From: Lentzea xinjiangensis
GTDB taxonomy: Bacteria; Actinomycetota; Actinomycetes; Mycobacteriales; Pseudonocardiaceae
Direction of reading: 5' to 3'
Assembly (NCBI RefSeq): GCF_900110955.1
Contig: NZ_FOFR01000027.1
Span: 45,088-109,087, forward strand
Length of the DNA stretch: 64,000 bases
Both the position numbers and the translations under genes were made by a program. Numbering within the stretch: position 1 is the first letter of the stretch; each line of letters starts with the position of its first letter. Positions 42,294 through 50,779 of the stretch are shown here, piece after piece. The notes under the pieces are model-generated. The model searched no databases. It was not told the DNA's origin and saw nothing but the letters and a program-made list of their open reading frames with translations.

Positions 42294-43033
42294 ACGGCCA
42301 CGAGCTGCTGACGGGCAAGGTCGTCGTGGTGACGGCCGCGGCGGGCACGGGCATCGGCTCGGCGACCGCGAAGAGGTGCCTCGAGGAAGGCGCCACGGTG
42401 GTCATCAGCGACTGGCACGAGCGCCGCCTCGGGGAGACCCACGAGGCGCTCGGCACCGACCACGCGATCCCGTGCGACGTCACCGACGAGCAGCAGGTGC
42501 GCGCACTGGTCGATGCCACGGTCGAGCGCTACGGCCGCATCGACGTGATGGTCAACAACGCGGGTCTGGGCGGTGAGAGGTCCGTGCTGGACATGAGCGA
42601 CGACGAGTGGTCGCGGGTGCTGGACGTGACGCTGACCGGCACGTTCCGCTGCACCAGGGCGGCGCTGCGCCGGATGGTCGCCCAGCGCGGCGGTGTGGTC
42701 GTCAACAACGCGAGCGTCGTCGGGTGGCGCGCCCAGCGCGGCCAGGCCCACTACGCCGCGGCGAAAGCCGGGGTCATGGCGCTCACCCGGTGCGCGGCGC
42801 TCGACGTGGCCGGGCACGGCATCCGGGTGAACGCGGTCGCCCCGAGCTTGGCGGCGCACCCGTTCCTGGCCAAGGTCACCAGTGAGGAGCTGCTGGCCGA
42901 ACTGGCGTCCCGGGAAGCGTTCGGGCGCGCCGCCGAGCCCTGGGAGGTCGCGAATGTGATCGTGTTCCTCGCCAGCGACTACTCGTCCTACATGACGGGC
43001 GAGGTCGTCTCGGTGAGCAGTCAGCACCCGTGA
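42290..43033 (+). CDS. ipdF: SDR-family dehydrogenase IpdF
   Basis: 247 residues, classical SDR: TAAAGTGIGSATAKRCLEEG (cofactor loop), NNAG at VMVNNAGLGG, catalytic Ser in NNASVVGW, and YAAAKAG. In the HIP pathway IpdF (Rv3559c) oxidises the 5-hydroxyl of the HIP-CoA series after side-chain removal. Its place between fadE30 and kstR2 is the same as in Mycobacterium. GTGA overlap with fadE30. Confidence 0.85.
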   Translation: MNGHELLTGKVVVVTAAAGTGIGSATAKRCLEEGATVVISDWHERRLGETHEALGTDHAIPCDVTDEQQVRALVDATVERYGRIDVMVNNAGLGGERSVLDMSDDEWSRVLDVTLTGTFRCTRAALRRMVAQRGGVVVNNASVVGWRAQRGQAHYAAAKAGVMALTRCAALDVAGHGIRVNAVAPSLAAHPFLAKVTSEELLAELASREAFGRAAEPWEVANVIVFLASDYSSYMTGEVVSVSSQHP

Positions 43034-43047
43034 GGAAGGGAAGACCG

Positions 43048-43644
43048 ATGAGCAGCCGCAGGCAGGAACTGCTCGCGCTGGCGGCGAGGATGTTCGCCGA
43101 GCGCGGGTACGGGCAGACGACCGTGCGCGACATCGCGGACGCGGCGGGCATCCTGTCGGGCAGCCTGTACCACCACTTCGACTCGAAGGAGTCGATGGTC
43201 GACGAGATCCTGCGGACCTTCCTCGACGAGCTGTTCACGCGGTACCGGGAGATCGTCGACGCGGGTCTCGGCCCGCGGCGGGCGTTGAAGGCGCTGGTCG
43301 TCGCGTCGTTCGAGGCGATCGACACCCGGCACGCCGCGGTCGCGATCTACCAGAACGAGTCGAAGCACCTCATGCCGCTGGAGCGGTTCTCCTACCTCGA
43401 GGACCGCAACGTGGAGTTCCGCAAGCTGTGGACGGTACTGCTGGAGGACGGGATGAGCGCGGGCGTGTTCCGCGCCGACCTGGACGTGGACCTCGCGTAC
43501 CGGTTCATCCGCGACACGGTGTGGGTGGCCGTGCGGTGGTACCGGCCGGACGGCGGGCTGTCGGCGGAGGCGGTCGCCGGCCAGTACCTCGCGATCCTGC
43601 TCGACGGCATCGCCACGGGTCGCCGGACGAGCTCCAAGACGTAG
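43048..43644 (+). CDS. kstR2: TetR-family repressor KstR2 of HIP catabolism
   Basis: 198 residues. HTH region MFAERGYGQTTVRDIADAAG, ILSGSLYHHFDSKESMVDEIL matches Rv3557c almost residue for residue; the ligand domain shows IYQNESKHL, FSYLEDRN and the terminal DLDVDLAYRFIRDTVWVAVR. KstR2 is released by HIP-CoA. ATG 43048 is chosen with AGGAAGGGAAG upstream; a GTG at 43030 would add six residues and overlap ipdF. Confidence 0.95.
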   Translation: MSSRRQELLALAARMFAERGYGQTTVRDIADAAGILSGSLYHHFDSKESMVDEILRTFLDELFTRYREIVDAGLGPRRALKALVVASFEAIDTRHAAVAIYQNESKHLMPLERFSYLEDRNVEFRKLWTVLLEDGMSAGVFRADLDVDLAYRFIRDTVWVAVRWYRPDGGLSAEAVAGQYLAILLDGIATGRRTSSKT

Positions 43645-43658
43645 AAGGAGGGCCCCTC

Positions 43659-44789
43659 GTGGCCGAGGCGTACATCATCGAGGCTGTGCGGACCCCGGCG
43701 GGCAGGCGCGGCGGCGGGCTCAGCCACGTGCACCCCGCCGATCTGGGCGCGCACGTGATCACCGCGCTGCTCAACCGCGTCGACGTCGACCCGACCGACG
43801 TGGACGACGTGATCTTCGGGTGCGTGGACACCATCGGCCCGCAGGCGGGGGACATCGCGCGGACCTCGTGGCTCGCCGCGGGGTTCCCGGAACAGGTGCC
43901 GGGCGTGACGGTCGACCGGCAGTGCGGGTCGAGCCAGCAGGCGGTGCACTTCGCGGCGCAGGCGGTGATGAGCGGCACGGCGGACGTGGTCGTCGCCGGT
44001 GGCGTGCAGAACATGTCGCAGGTGCCGATCGGGTCGGCCATGACGGTGAGCCCGGTCGCCGGGTGCGCGGGCTGGCAGCACCGCTACGGCGACGAGGAGG
44101 TCTCCCAGTTCCGGGCGGCCGACCTGATCGCGGTGCGGTGGGACCTCTCGCGGCGGGAGATGGAGGAGTTCGCGCTGCGCAGCCACCTGCGGGCGATCAC
44201 CGCGAGCAAGGAGGGCCGGTTCGACCGGGAGATCGCGCCGGTCGACGGCGTCGCGGCCGACGAGTGCCCCCGTCCGGACACGAGCGCGGAGAAGATGGCG
44301 GCGCTGGCACCGCTGCGGCCGGGCGGGCGGACGACGGCCGCGCTGTCGTCGCAGATCTCCGACGGGGCCGCGGCGGTGCTGGTGGTGTCGGAACAGGCCG
44401 TGCGCCGGTACGGGCTGATGCCGCGGGCCCGCGTGCACCACCTCTCGGCCCGCGGGTCCGACCCGATCTACATGCTGACCGCGCCGATCCGGGCGACGAG
44501 GCACGCCCTGGAGCGCGCCGGGATGTCGATCTCCGACATCGACCTCTTCGAGATCAACGAGGCGTTCGCGTCGGTGGCGCTGGCGTGGGCCAAGGAGCTG
44601 GAGGTGGACCTGGGCCGGGTGAACGTCAACGGGGGAGCGCTCGCGCTGGGGCACCCGATCGGCGCGACCGGCGCGAAGCTGTTCACGACGTTGCTGCACG
44701 AGCTGGAGCGCTCGGGCGGCCGGTACGGGCTGCAGACGATGTGCGAGGGCGGCGGCCAGGCCAACGTGACGATCATCGAACGTCTCTGA
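43659..44789 (+). CDS. fadA6: Thiolase FadA6
   Basis: 376 residues. Nucleophilic C89 in VDRQCGSSQQAVHFAAQ, INEAFASVALAW, GHPIGATGAKLF and the distal Cys in TMCEGGGQANV. FadA6 thiolytically cleaves late C/D-ring intermediates (methyl-oxo-octanedioyl-CoA). GTG 43659 follows AAGGAGG. The 3' end overlaps ipdC by 17 bp on the opposite strand. Confidence 0.9.
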   Translation: MAEAYIIEAVRTPAGRRGGGLSHVHPADLGAHVITALLNRVDVDPTDVDDVIFGCVDTIGPQAGDIARTSWLAAGFPEQVPGVTVDRQCGSSQQAVHFAAQAVMSGTADVVVAGGVQNMSQVPIGSAMTVSPVAGCAGWQHRYGDEEVSQFRAADLIAVRWDLSRREMEEFALRSHLRAITASKEGRFDREIAPVDGVAADECPRPDTSAEKMAALAPLRPGGRTTAALSSQISDGAAAVLVVSEQAVRRYGLMPRARVHHLSARGSDPIYMLTAPIRATRHALERAGMSISDIDLFEINEAFASVALAWAKELEVDLGRVNVNGGALALGHPIGATGAKLFTTLLHELERSGGRYGLQTMCEGGGQANVTIIERL

Positions 44790-45834
44790 GGAGCCGTCCC
44801 ATCCGGGCGATGACCTCCTCGGCGTCCGCGACGACCGCGGTGATCAGCTCCTCGCACGTGGGCAGGTCGGTGAGCAGCCCGGCGACCTGTCCCGACGCGA
44901 GCACGCCCGCGTCGGTCCTGCCCTCGACGAGACCGGCGCGCAGCAGCATCGGCGTGTTCGCGGCCATGATGACCTGCGCCCACGTCAGCTCCCTGCCGTG
45001 CTTGAGCGCGAGACCCTCGCGCACCATCGCGGACCAGGACAGCCCGGTGTGCCCGCGGAACCTGGCGGCGTTGGCGAGCGCTCCGGCGAGGCCCCGCAGC
45101 CGCCCGGAGCGTTCCAGCCGGTCGACGAGGCCGGTGCGCAGCACCCGGTGCGGCAGACCGTCCACCCTGGTGGTCACCACCGTGCCGGTCAGATCCCGGC
45201 GCAGGTAGGCCTGCTTGACCGCGTTCGGGACCGTGCTCTCCCTGGTGAGCAGGAACCTCGTGCCCATCGCGACGCCGGCCGCGCCGTACGCGAGGGCGGC
45301 GGCGAGCCCCCTTCCGTCGAAGAAGCCACCGGCCGCGACGACCGGGATGCCGACGGCGTCGAGCACGCTCGGGAGCAGCAGGGTCGTGGCCACGCCACCG
45401 GTGTGGCCACCGCCCTCACCGCCCTGGACGATCACCGCGTGGGCGCCCCACCGCGCGACCTTCTCCGCGTGCCGGGCGGCACCGACGGACGGGATGACGA
45501 CGACACCGGCGTCGCTCAGCTTGGCGATCATGCCGGGTTTCGGGGCCAGCGCGAAGGACGCGACCCGCACCCGTTCGCGGATCAGCAGGTCGACGCGGTC
45601 GCCGGCGTCGTGCGCGTCCGCGCGGAGGTTCACCCCGAACGGGCGCGAGGTGCGGGAGCGGGTCTCCCTGATGGCGGCTTCGAGCTCGGCGTACGTCATC
45701 GTGGCGGAGGCGAGGATGCCGAGCCCGCCCGCCTCGGCGGTCGCGGAGACCAGGCGCGGCCCGGCGACCCAGCCCATCCCGGTCTGCACCACCGGGTGCC
45801 GGACACCGGTGAGGTCGGTCAGCGCGGTTCTCAC
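44773..45834 (-). CDS. ipdC: Flavin-dependent enzyme IpdC (nitronate monooxygenase-like)
   Basis: 353 residues, NPD/2-nitropropane dioxygenase-like barrel: VVQTGMGWVAGPRLVSATAEAGG, AVIVQGGEGGGHTGG, VVAAGGFFDGRGLAAAL and GVAMGTRFLLTRES, the FMN phosphate site. IpdC (Rv3553) works on the ring-C intermediate before IpdAB opening. The GTG at 45834 overlaps the ipdB stop. Order ipdA-ipdB-ipdC is conserved. Confidence 0.9.
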   Translation of the reverse strand: MRTALTDLTGVRHPVVQTGMGWVAGPRLVSATAEAGGLGILASATMTYAELEAAIRETRSRTSRPFGVNLRADAHDAGDRVDLLIRERVRVASFALAPKPGMIAKLSDAGVVVIPSVGAARHAEKVARWGAHAVIVQGGEGGGHTGGVATTLLLPSVLDAVGIPVVAAGGFFDGRGLAAALAYGAAGVAMGTRFLLTRESTVPNAVKQAYLRRDLTGTVVTTRVDGLPHRVLRTGLVDRLERSGRLRGLAGALANAARFRGHTGLSWSAMVREGLALKHGRELTWAQVIMAANTPMLLRAGLVEGRTDAGVLASGQVAGLLTDLPTCEELITAVVADAEEVIARMGRLLRDVR

Positions 45835-46544
45835 GACGGGACTTCCCCCTCCCGCCTGCCGTCCGAGTCGAGCGCGGTCCTGATCAGCTCCAGCTCCCCG
45901 GCCGTGGGGAGCCGGGTCCGCACGACGTCCTCGACGACCAGCGCGAACGACGTCCGCTCCCGCACCTCGTCGACGGAGACGCCGGGGTGGGTGGAGATCA
46001 GCCGCATCGCGTGGTCCGGGGTGTCGAAACCGAGCACGGCGAGGTTCGTCACGACGCGGTGCACGTCGTGGAACGGCCCGGTGGCGCGGTCGTACCCGAC
46101 GCCGCAGACCACGTCGACGGCCTCGACGAACACGCGGGGGCTGTGCCGCGGCACCCAGTAGCTCGTGCGGTGGTTGACCGTGTTGCCGGGCGCGCCGCGG
46201 AACCCGAGGAGCTGCCGCGCCGGCTGGGCGTGGTCGCCGATCGCGGAGATGTTCTGGTTGCCGAACCGGTCGATCTGGTTCGCGCCCATCACGACGTGCC
46301 GGCGGCCGTGCGCGACGACGTCGAACACCTTCCGGTACGGCAGCCATCCCTCCACAGTGGAGTCCGGCCTGAGCAGGAACGCCTCGCCGTCGCTGAGCAG
46401 CAGGTCGGGTTCGGTGGTGAGCCGGGCCAGTCGCGCGCCGAGCGACGGGATGAACCCCATCGGGCTCGCGAGCGTCTCACCGGCGCCGGCGAACAGGTCG
46501 GCGCACGCGGCCACGCAGACCTCGGCCCTCGTGATGTCGTTCAT
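45831..46544 (-). CDS. ipdB: COCHEA-CoA hydrolase beta subunit IpdB
   Basis: 237 residues, class I CoA-transferase fold (beta type): RAEVCVAACADLFAGAGETL, VMGANQIDRFGNQNISAIGD, NHRTSYWVPRHSPRVFVEAVD. IpdAB hydrolyses the last ring of the HIP skeleton despite a CoA-transferase fold. ATG 46544 overlaps the ipdA stop; an ORF start ten codons earlier lacks support. Confidence 0.92.
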   Translation of the reverse strand: MNDITRAEVCVAACADLFAGAGETLASPMGFIPSLGARLARLTTEPDLLLSDGEAFLLRPDSTVEGWLPYRKVFDVVAHGRRHVVMGANQIDRFGNQNISAIGDHAQPARQLLGFRGAPGNTVNHRTSYWVPRHSPRVFVEAVDVVCGVGYDRATGPFHDVHRVVTNLAVLGFDTPDHAMRLISTHPGVSVDEVRERTSFALVVEDVVRTRLPTAGELELIRTALDSDGRREGEVPS

Positions 46545-47338
46545 GCCAGCGGCCTTCCGCGGAACTCCTGCCACTTCCGCGGGTCGGCGGCCGCCTCGGC
46601 GTAGTCGCGCTGCAAGGCCTCGTCACGGCCGTAGTCGGGGACGCAGCTCGTGAAACCCGCGCCACCGGGGGCCTCCACGACGCCGTCGACCATCATCCGG
46701 TTGAGCAGCAACGTCTGCGGAGGCCCGTCGAAGGTCTCCACGATCCGCTCGCAGGAGACGTAACGCCGTTCCGCGGCCAGGCAGAACAGGTCGTCGAAGT
46801 ACGGGTCCGGGCCGAGGTACTGGGCGTTGCCGTGCCGGTCCGCGCGGTTGAGGTGCACCAGCGCGACGTCGAGCTTCAGCGCGGGCATGGCGACCAGCTC
46901 CTCGCCGTCGTCGTAGGGCGACCGCACGGTCTTGATCCGGGGCGCGTACTTGAGCACGTCCGACCCCAGGCCCGCCCTGATCGGCAGGAACGGCAACCGG
47001 TGTCCCGCGGCCCGCAGCCCGGCCTGGAGCATGCCCTCGTCCAGCTCCAGCACGTCGATCGCGCCGGTCTCCCTGGCCCGCCGGAACCACGGGTCGTAGG
47101 GGATCGAGTCGAGCGAGACGAAGCCGTGGACCAGCTCGCGCACCTTGCCGGCCGAGCAGAGCAGCCCGACGTCCGGGCCGCCGTAGCTCACCACCGTCAG
47201 GTCCGTGACGTCCGACCGCAGGACCGCCTCGACCAGGGCCATCGGCTTGCGCCGCGAGCCCCAGCCGCCGATGCCGACGGTCATCCCGCCCTCGATCCGG
47301 CCGGCGACCTCGTCAGCCGTCATTCGCTTGTCGCGCAT
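46541..47338 (-). CDS. ipdA: COCHEA-CoA hydrolase alpha subunit IpdA
   Basis: 265 residues, CoA-transferase alpha-type: MTVGIGGWGSRRKPMALVEA (GxGG motif), LDSIPYDPWFRRARETGAID, ALVHLNRADRHGNAQYLGPD. It pairs with IpdB for ring C opening. It is ~25 residues shorter at the ends than the mycobacterial subunit (292). It overlaps the 3' end of echA20 by 26 nt, an unusually long overlap, and an internal ATG six codons downstream of the start is possible. Confidence 0.9.
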   Translation of the reverse strand: MRDKRMTADEVAGRIEGGMTVGIGGWGSRRKPMALVEAVLRSDVTDLTVVSYGGPDVGLLCSAGKVRELVHGFVSLDSIPYDPWFRRARETGAIDVLELDEGMLQAGLRAAGHRLPFLPIRAGLGSDVLKYAPRIKTVRSPYDDGEELVAMPALKLDVALVHLNRADRHGNAQYLGPDPYFDDLFCLAAERRYVSCERIVETFDGPPQTLLLNRMMVDGVVEAPGGAGFTSCVPDYGRDEALQRDYAEAAADPRKWQEFRGRPLA

Positions 47339-48080
47339 GGTTTCCGTCCAGGAAGGCCTGCCGGGCGTGGTCCGGCACGCCGGTGAGGTTCAGCTCGAAG
47401 GTGAAGCCCTGCTCGAAGCGGTAGCTCTGGTGCACGCGCTGCGGGTCGATGCCGTTGATCGCCTCCTTGGCCGCGCGGATCACCGCCGGGTCCTTCCTCG
47501 CGACGTCCCCGGCGATCTCGCGGGCCGCGTCGTCCAGCCGCTCGCGCGGCACGACCTCGTAGACGCTGCCGTGGTGGTGCAGGGTGTGCGCGCTGACGGT
47601 GCGGGCCGTGTAGAACAGCGTCCGCATGAGGTGCTGGGGAACGAGCCTGGCCAGGTGCGTGGCCGCGCCGAGCGCCCCGCGGTCCACCTCGGGCAGCCCG
47701 AACGTGGCGTCGTCGGAGGCGACGACGATGTCGGAGTTGCCGACCAGCCCGACGCCGCCGCCGAGGCAGAAGCCGTGCACCGCCACGACCACCGGCACCT
47801 CGCAGTCGTAGACGGCCGCGAAGGCCTTGGCGCAGCCCCGGTTCGCGCCGATCAACGCCTCGAAACCCGGCGAGCGCTGGATCTCCTTGAGGTCGACGCC
47901 GGCGCAGAAGCCGCGGTTGCCGGCTCGCAGGACCACCACCCGCGCCCGCGGGTCCCTCCCCGCGCCGGTGACGGCCTCCGCCAGCTCGAACCAGCCGCGC
48001 ACCGGGACGGCGTTGACCGGCGGGTAGTCGATGGTGATCTCGATGATGCCGTTTTCGGTGTGGCTGCTGGAGATCCCCAT
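47313..48080 (-). CDS. echA20: Ring-D opening crotonase EchA20
   Basis: 255 residues, crotonase fold: IEITIDYPPVNAVPVRGW, GFCAGVDLKEIQRSPGF, VHGFCLGGGVGLVGNSDIVVA and FGLPEVDRGALGAATHLARL. EchA20 (Rv3550) hydrolytically opens ring D of HIEC-CoA. First gene of the minus-strand echA20-ipdA-ipdB-ipdC operon, 16 bp from a palindrome in the style of KstR2. Confidence 0.9.
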   Translation of the reverse strand: MGISSSHTENGIIEITIDYPPVNAVPVRGWFELAEAVTGAGRDPRARVVVLRAGNRGFCAGVDLKEIQRSPGFEALIGANRGCAKAFAAVYDCEVPVVVAVHGFCLGGGVGLVGNSDIVVASDDATFGLPEVDRGALGAATHLARLVPQHLMRTLFYTARTVSAHTLHHHGSVYEVVPRERLDDAAREIAGDVARKDPAVIRAAKEAINGIDPQRVHQSYRFEQGFTFELNLTGVPDHARQAFLDGNHARQANDG

Positions 48081-48095
48081 CGCGCCGCCTTCCGA

Positions 48096-48113
48096 ACCAA
48101 GCGATTGCTTGGT
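48096..48113. promoter_or_regulatory. KstR2-type operator between echA20 and SDR genes
   Basis: ACCAAGC-GATT-GCTTGGT: perfect 7-bp arms and 4-nt spacer. The half site GCTTGGT is identical to that at 41196-41202, but the spacing is wider than the AnCAAGnnCTTGnT consensus. A KstR2 site variant is likely because both flanking operons are HIP genes. Confidence 0.7.
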
Positions 48114-48143
48114 AACTTAGCAGTGCCGGAGCGACCGGGGTAG

Positions 48144-48911
48144 GTGCTGGTGGAACTGGACCTCGACGGAGCAGTGGTCCTGGTGACGGGCGGCGTGCGG
48201 GGTGTCGGTCTGGGCATCACCCGCGCGTTCCTGTCCGCGGGGGCGGTCGTCGTGACGTGCGCCCGGCGTCGTGCCGAGGTGGTGGGCGCGTCCTTCCTGG
48301 AGTGCGACGTCCGCGACCCGGACCAGGTCTCCCGGCTGGTGAGCGGGATCGTGCAGGACTTCGGCCGGTTGGACGTGCTGGTGAACAACGCGGGCGGGGC
48401 GCCGTTCACCCTGGCGGACGGCGCTTCGCCGCGCTTCCACCGGAAGGTCGTCGAGCTGAACCTGCTGGCGCCGTTGCTGGTGTCGCAGGCGGCGAACGCG
48501 GTGATGCGGTCGCAGCCGTCGGGCGGCTCGATCGTCAACGTGAGCAGCATCAGCGGCCGCCGCCCGTCGCCGGGAACCGCCGCCTACGGCGCAGCGAAGG
48601 CAGGCCTGGAGAACCTGACGGCGTCGCTGGCCGTCGAGTGGGCGCCGCACGTGCGGGTCAACGCGTTGGCCGTGGGCATGGTGCGCACCGAGCAGTCCCA
48701 TTTGCACTACGGCTCCGACGCCGGCATCGCGGCAGTGGAGAAGACCGTGCCGCTGGGCCGCTTGGCGACACCGGAGGAAGTGGGCGCGTGTGCGGTCTTC
48801 CTCGCCTCACCGCTGGCTTCGTACGTCAGCGGCGCGACGTTGCTCGTGCACGGCGGGGGAGAGGCGCCCGCGTTCCTGGCCGTCGCCGACACCGATGGGG
48901 GTTCGTCATGA
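48144..48911 (+). CDS. SDR-family dehydrogenase (Rv3549c-like)
   Basis: 255 residues, SDR: VLVTGGVRGVGLGITRAFLS, VLVNNAGG, catalytic Ser in VNVSSISGRR and YGAAKAG. It follows a KstR2-type site and pairs with a second SDR, like Rv3549c/Rv3548c beside echA20 in Mycobacterium. The exact HIP-pathway step is not established. GTG 48144 is used; GTG 48150 is an alternative and no ribosome site is clear. Confidence 0.8.
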   Translation: MLVELDLDGAVVLVTGGVRGVGLGITRAFLSAGAVVVTCARRRAEVVGASFLECDVRDPDQVSRLVSGIVQDFGRLDVLVNNAGGAPFTLADGASPRFHRKVVELNLLAPLLVSQAANAVMRSQPSGGSIVNVSSISGRRPSPGTAAYGAAKAGLENLTASLAVEWAPHVRVNALAVGMVRTEQSHLHYGSDAGIAAVEKTVPLGRLATPEEVGACAVFLASPLASYVSGATLLVHGGGEAPAFLAVADTDGGSS

Positions 48912-49774
48912 GGTTGTGCGAAGACCGGGTCGTCATCGTGACAGGCGCAGGGCGGGGCATCGGCCGTGCGCACGCCTTGGCGTTCGCCGCCACCGGCGCG
49001 CGGGTCGTGGTGAACGACCTGTCCCCGGGCCCGGCCTCGGAGGTGGCCGAGCTGATCGGTCCGCGGGCGGTCGTGAACACCGAAGACGTGGGCACGTGGT
49101 CCGGCGCCGAACGGGTGGTCGACGCGGCGGTCAACGCGTTCGGCAGGCTGGACGTGCTGGTGAACAACGCCGGGATCGTCCGCGACCGGATGCTGGTGAG
49201 CTGTGGCGAGGACGAGTGGGACGAGGTGGTGCGCGTGCACCTCAAGGGCCACTTCGCACCGCTGCACCACGCCGCGGCCCATTGGCGTGGTGTGCACAAG
49301 GCAGGCGGCGGGGTCTCGGGACGAGTGATCAACACGTCCTCCGGCGCCGGCCTCTTCGGCAGCGTCGGACAGGCGAACTACTCGGCGGCCAAGGCGGGGA
49401 TCGCCGCCATGACCCTGGTGGCGGCGGCCGAGCTGGCGCGCTACGGGGTCACGGTGAACGCGATCGCGCCGGCCGCCAGGACCAGGATGACGGAGCAGAC
49501 GTTCGCCGCGACGATGACGCCACCGGAGCACGGGTTCGACGCGATGGCGCCGGAGAACGTCTCACCGCTGGTGGTGTGGCTCGGCAGCGAGGAGGCCGCC
49601 GGCGTGACCGGCCGGGTGTTCGAGGTCGACGGCGGGCGGATCTGCGTGGTGCACGGGTGGCGGCGCGGCCCGGAGGTGGACAAGGGCGCCCGGTGGGCGC
49701 CGGAGGAGCTGGGCGGGGTGGTCCGCGACCTCGTCGCCGCCGATGACCCGGTTCCGGTGTACGGCGCGGAGTAG
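48908..49774 (+). CDS. SDR-family dehydrogenase (Rv3548c-like)
   Basis: 288 residues, SDR with VIVTGAGRGIGRAHALAFAA, VLVNNAGIVRD, INTSSGAGLFGSVGQANYSAAKAG and the C-terminal extension typical of HSD17B4-like/Rv3548c proteins (VWLGSEEAAGVTGRVFEVDG). ATGA overlap with the preceding SDR. A beta-hydroxyacyl-CoA dehydrogenase role is likely. Confidence 0.82.
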   Translation: MRLCEDRVVIVTGAGRGIGRAHALAFAATGARVVVNDLSPGPASEVAELIGPRAVVNTEDVGTWSGAERVVDAAVNAFGRLDVLVNNAGIVRDRMLVSCGEDEWDEVVRVHLKGHFAPLHHAAAHWRGVHKAGGGVSGRVINTSSGAGLFGSVGQANYSAAKAGIAAMTLVAAAELARYGVTVNAIAPAARTRMTEQTFAATMTPPEHGFDAMAPENVSPLVVWLGSEEAAGVTGRVFEVDGGRICVVHGWRRGPEVDKGARWAPEELGGVVRDLVAADDPVPVYGAE

Positions 49775-49783
49775 CGTGATCAG

Positions 49784-50779
49784 GTGGACTCCTTGCACGG
49801 CGCACGTGTTGCCGCTCATGATGCCGTCTCCGCCGCGTTGAGCCGGTGTGGTCCTGCTGAGCTGCGGGAGCTCGTGGAACGGGCGAAGCCGTTGGGGTCC
49901 GGTATCGGCGGCTCTTCGAGCCTGATGGAGGTCGGTGGGATCCCCGTCTTCGTGAAGCGGCTGCCGCTGACCGATCTCGAGCTGCTGCCGGAGAACGTCC
50001 GGTCGACGGCGAACGTCTTCGGGCTGCCGACCTCCTGCCACTACGGTGTGGGGCTGATCGGAGGGCCGGGTTTCGGGGCGTGGCGGGAACTGGCCGTGCA
50101 CACCATGACGACCGGCTGGGTGCTCTCCCGGGAGTACGAGGGCTTCCCGCTGATGTACCACTGGCGGGTGCTGCCCCATCCCGGGCAGTCGTTGCCCGAT
50201 GAACTGGCCGATGTGGACGAGGTCGTCGCCTACTGGGGCGGCTCACCGGAGCTGCGCGGCCGCCTGGAGGCGCTGAGGGACGCGTCGGCGAGCATCGCGT
50301 TGTTCCTGGAGTACATCCCGCAGAACCTGCACGACTGGCTGGGTGCTCAGGTCGCGGCTGGTGACGAGGCGATCGTACGGGCCTGCCGCCTGGTCGAGGA
50401 GCAGCTGCGGGCCGGGGTCTCGTTCATGAACTCCCGCGGTTTGCTGCACTTCGACGGCCACTTCCAGAACATCCTGACCGATGGCGAACGGTTGTACTTC
50501 GCCGATTACGGGCTCGCGATCTCCTCCCGGTTCGACCTGTCCGAGGAGGAAGCCGGCTTCCTCGCCGACCACCGGGACTACGACCTCCGCTACACCGCCA
50601 CCCACCTGTTCCTCTGGCTGACCACCGCGCTGCGCTCGGCCGCGGTGCCACCCGAGGTCGCGGCCCTGCTCGCCCGGCACGCACCGGTAGCCGGGGTGAT
50701 GACGGACTTCTACCGGAGGTTCCGGTACGAGAGCCGGCAGACGCCGTACCCGGCCGGCGAGCTCAGATCCGTTCGATGA
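49784..50779 (+). CDS. Protein-kinase-like/phosphotransferase-fold protein
   Basis: 331 residues, soluble. A degenerate Gly loop GSGIGGSSSLMEV (38-50) precedes Lys59 in IPVFVKRLPL. The catalytic loop LHFDGHFQNIL gives H222-x-D224 and N229, and YFADYG gives D241 in place of DFG. These are the expected kinase elements in order, but the N-lobe is atypical and the protein is closer to a phosphotransferase/HipA-like variant than a Hanks kinase. The substrate is unknown. It follows the HIP SDR pair by 9 nt and may be read through from their promoter. Its end overlaps fadA5 by 17 bp. Confidence 0.6.
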   Translation: MDSLHGARVAAHDAVSAALSRCGPAELRELVERAKPLGSGIGGSSSLMEVGGIPVFVKRLPLTDLELLPENVRSTANVFGLPTSCHYGVGLIGGPGFGAWRELAVHTMTTGWVLSREYEGFPLMYHWRVLPHPGQSLPDELADVDEVVAYWGGSPELRGRLEALRDASASIALFLEYIPQNLHDWLGAQVAAGDEAIVRACRLVEEQLRAGVSFMNSRGLLHFDGHFQNILTDGERLYFADYGLAISSRFDLSEEEAGFLADHRDYDLRYTATHLFLWLTTALRSAAVPPEVAALLARHAPVAGVMTDFYRRFRYESRQTPYPAGELRSVR

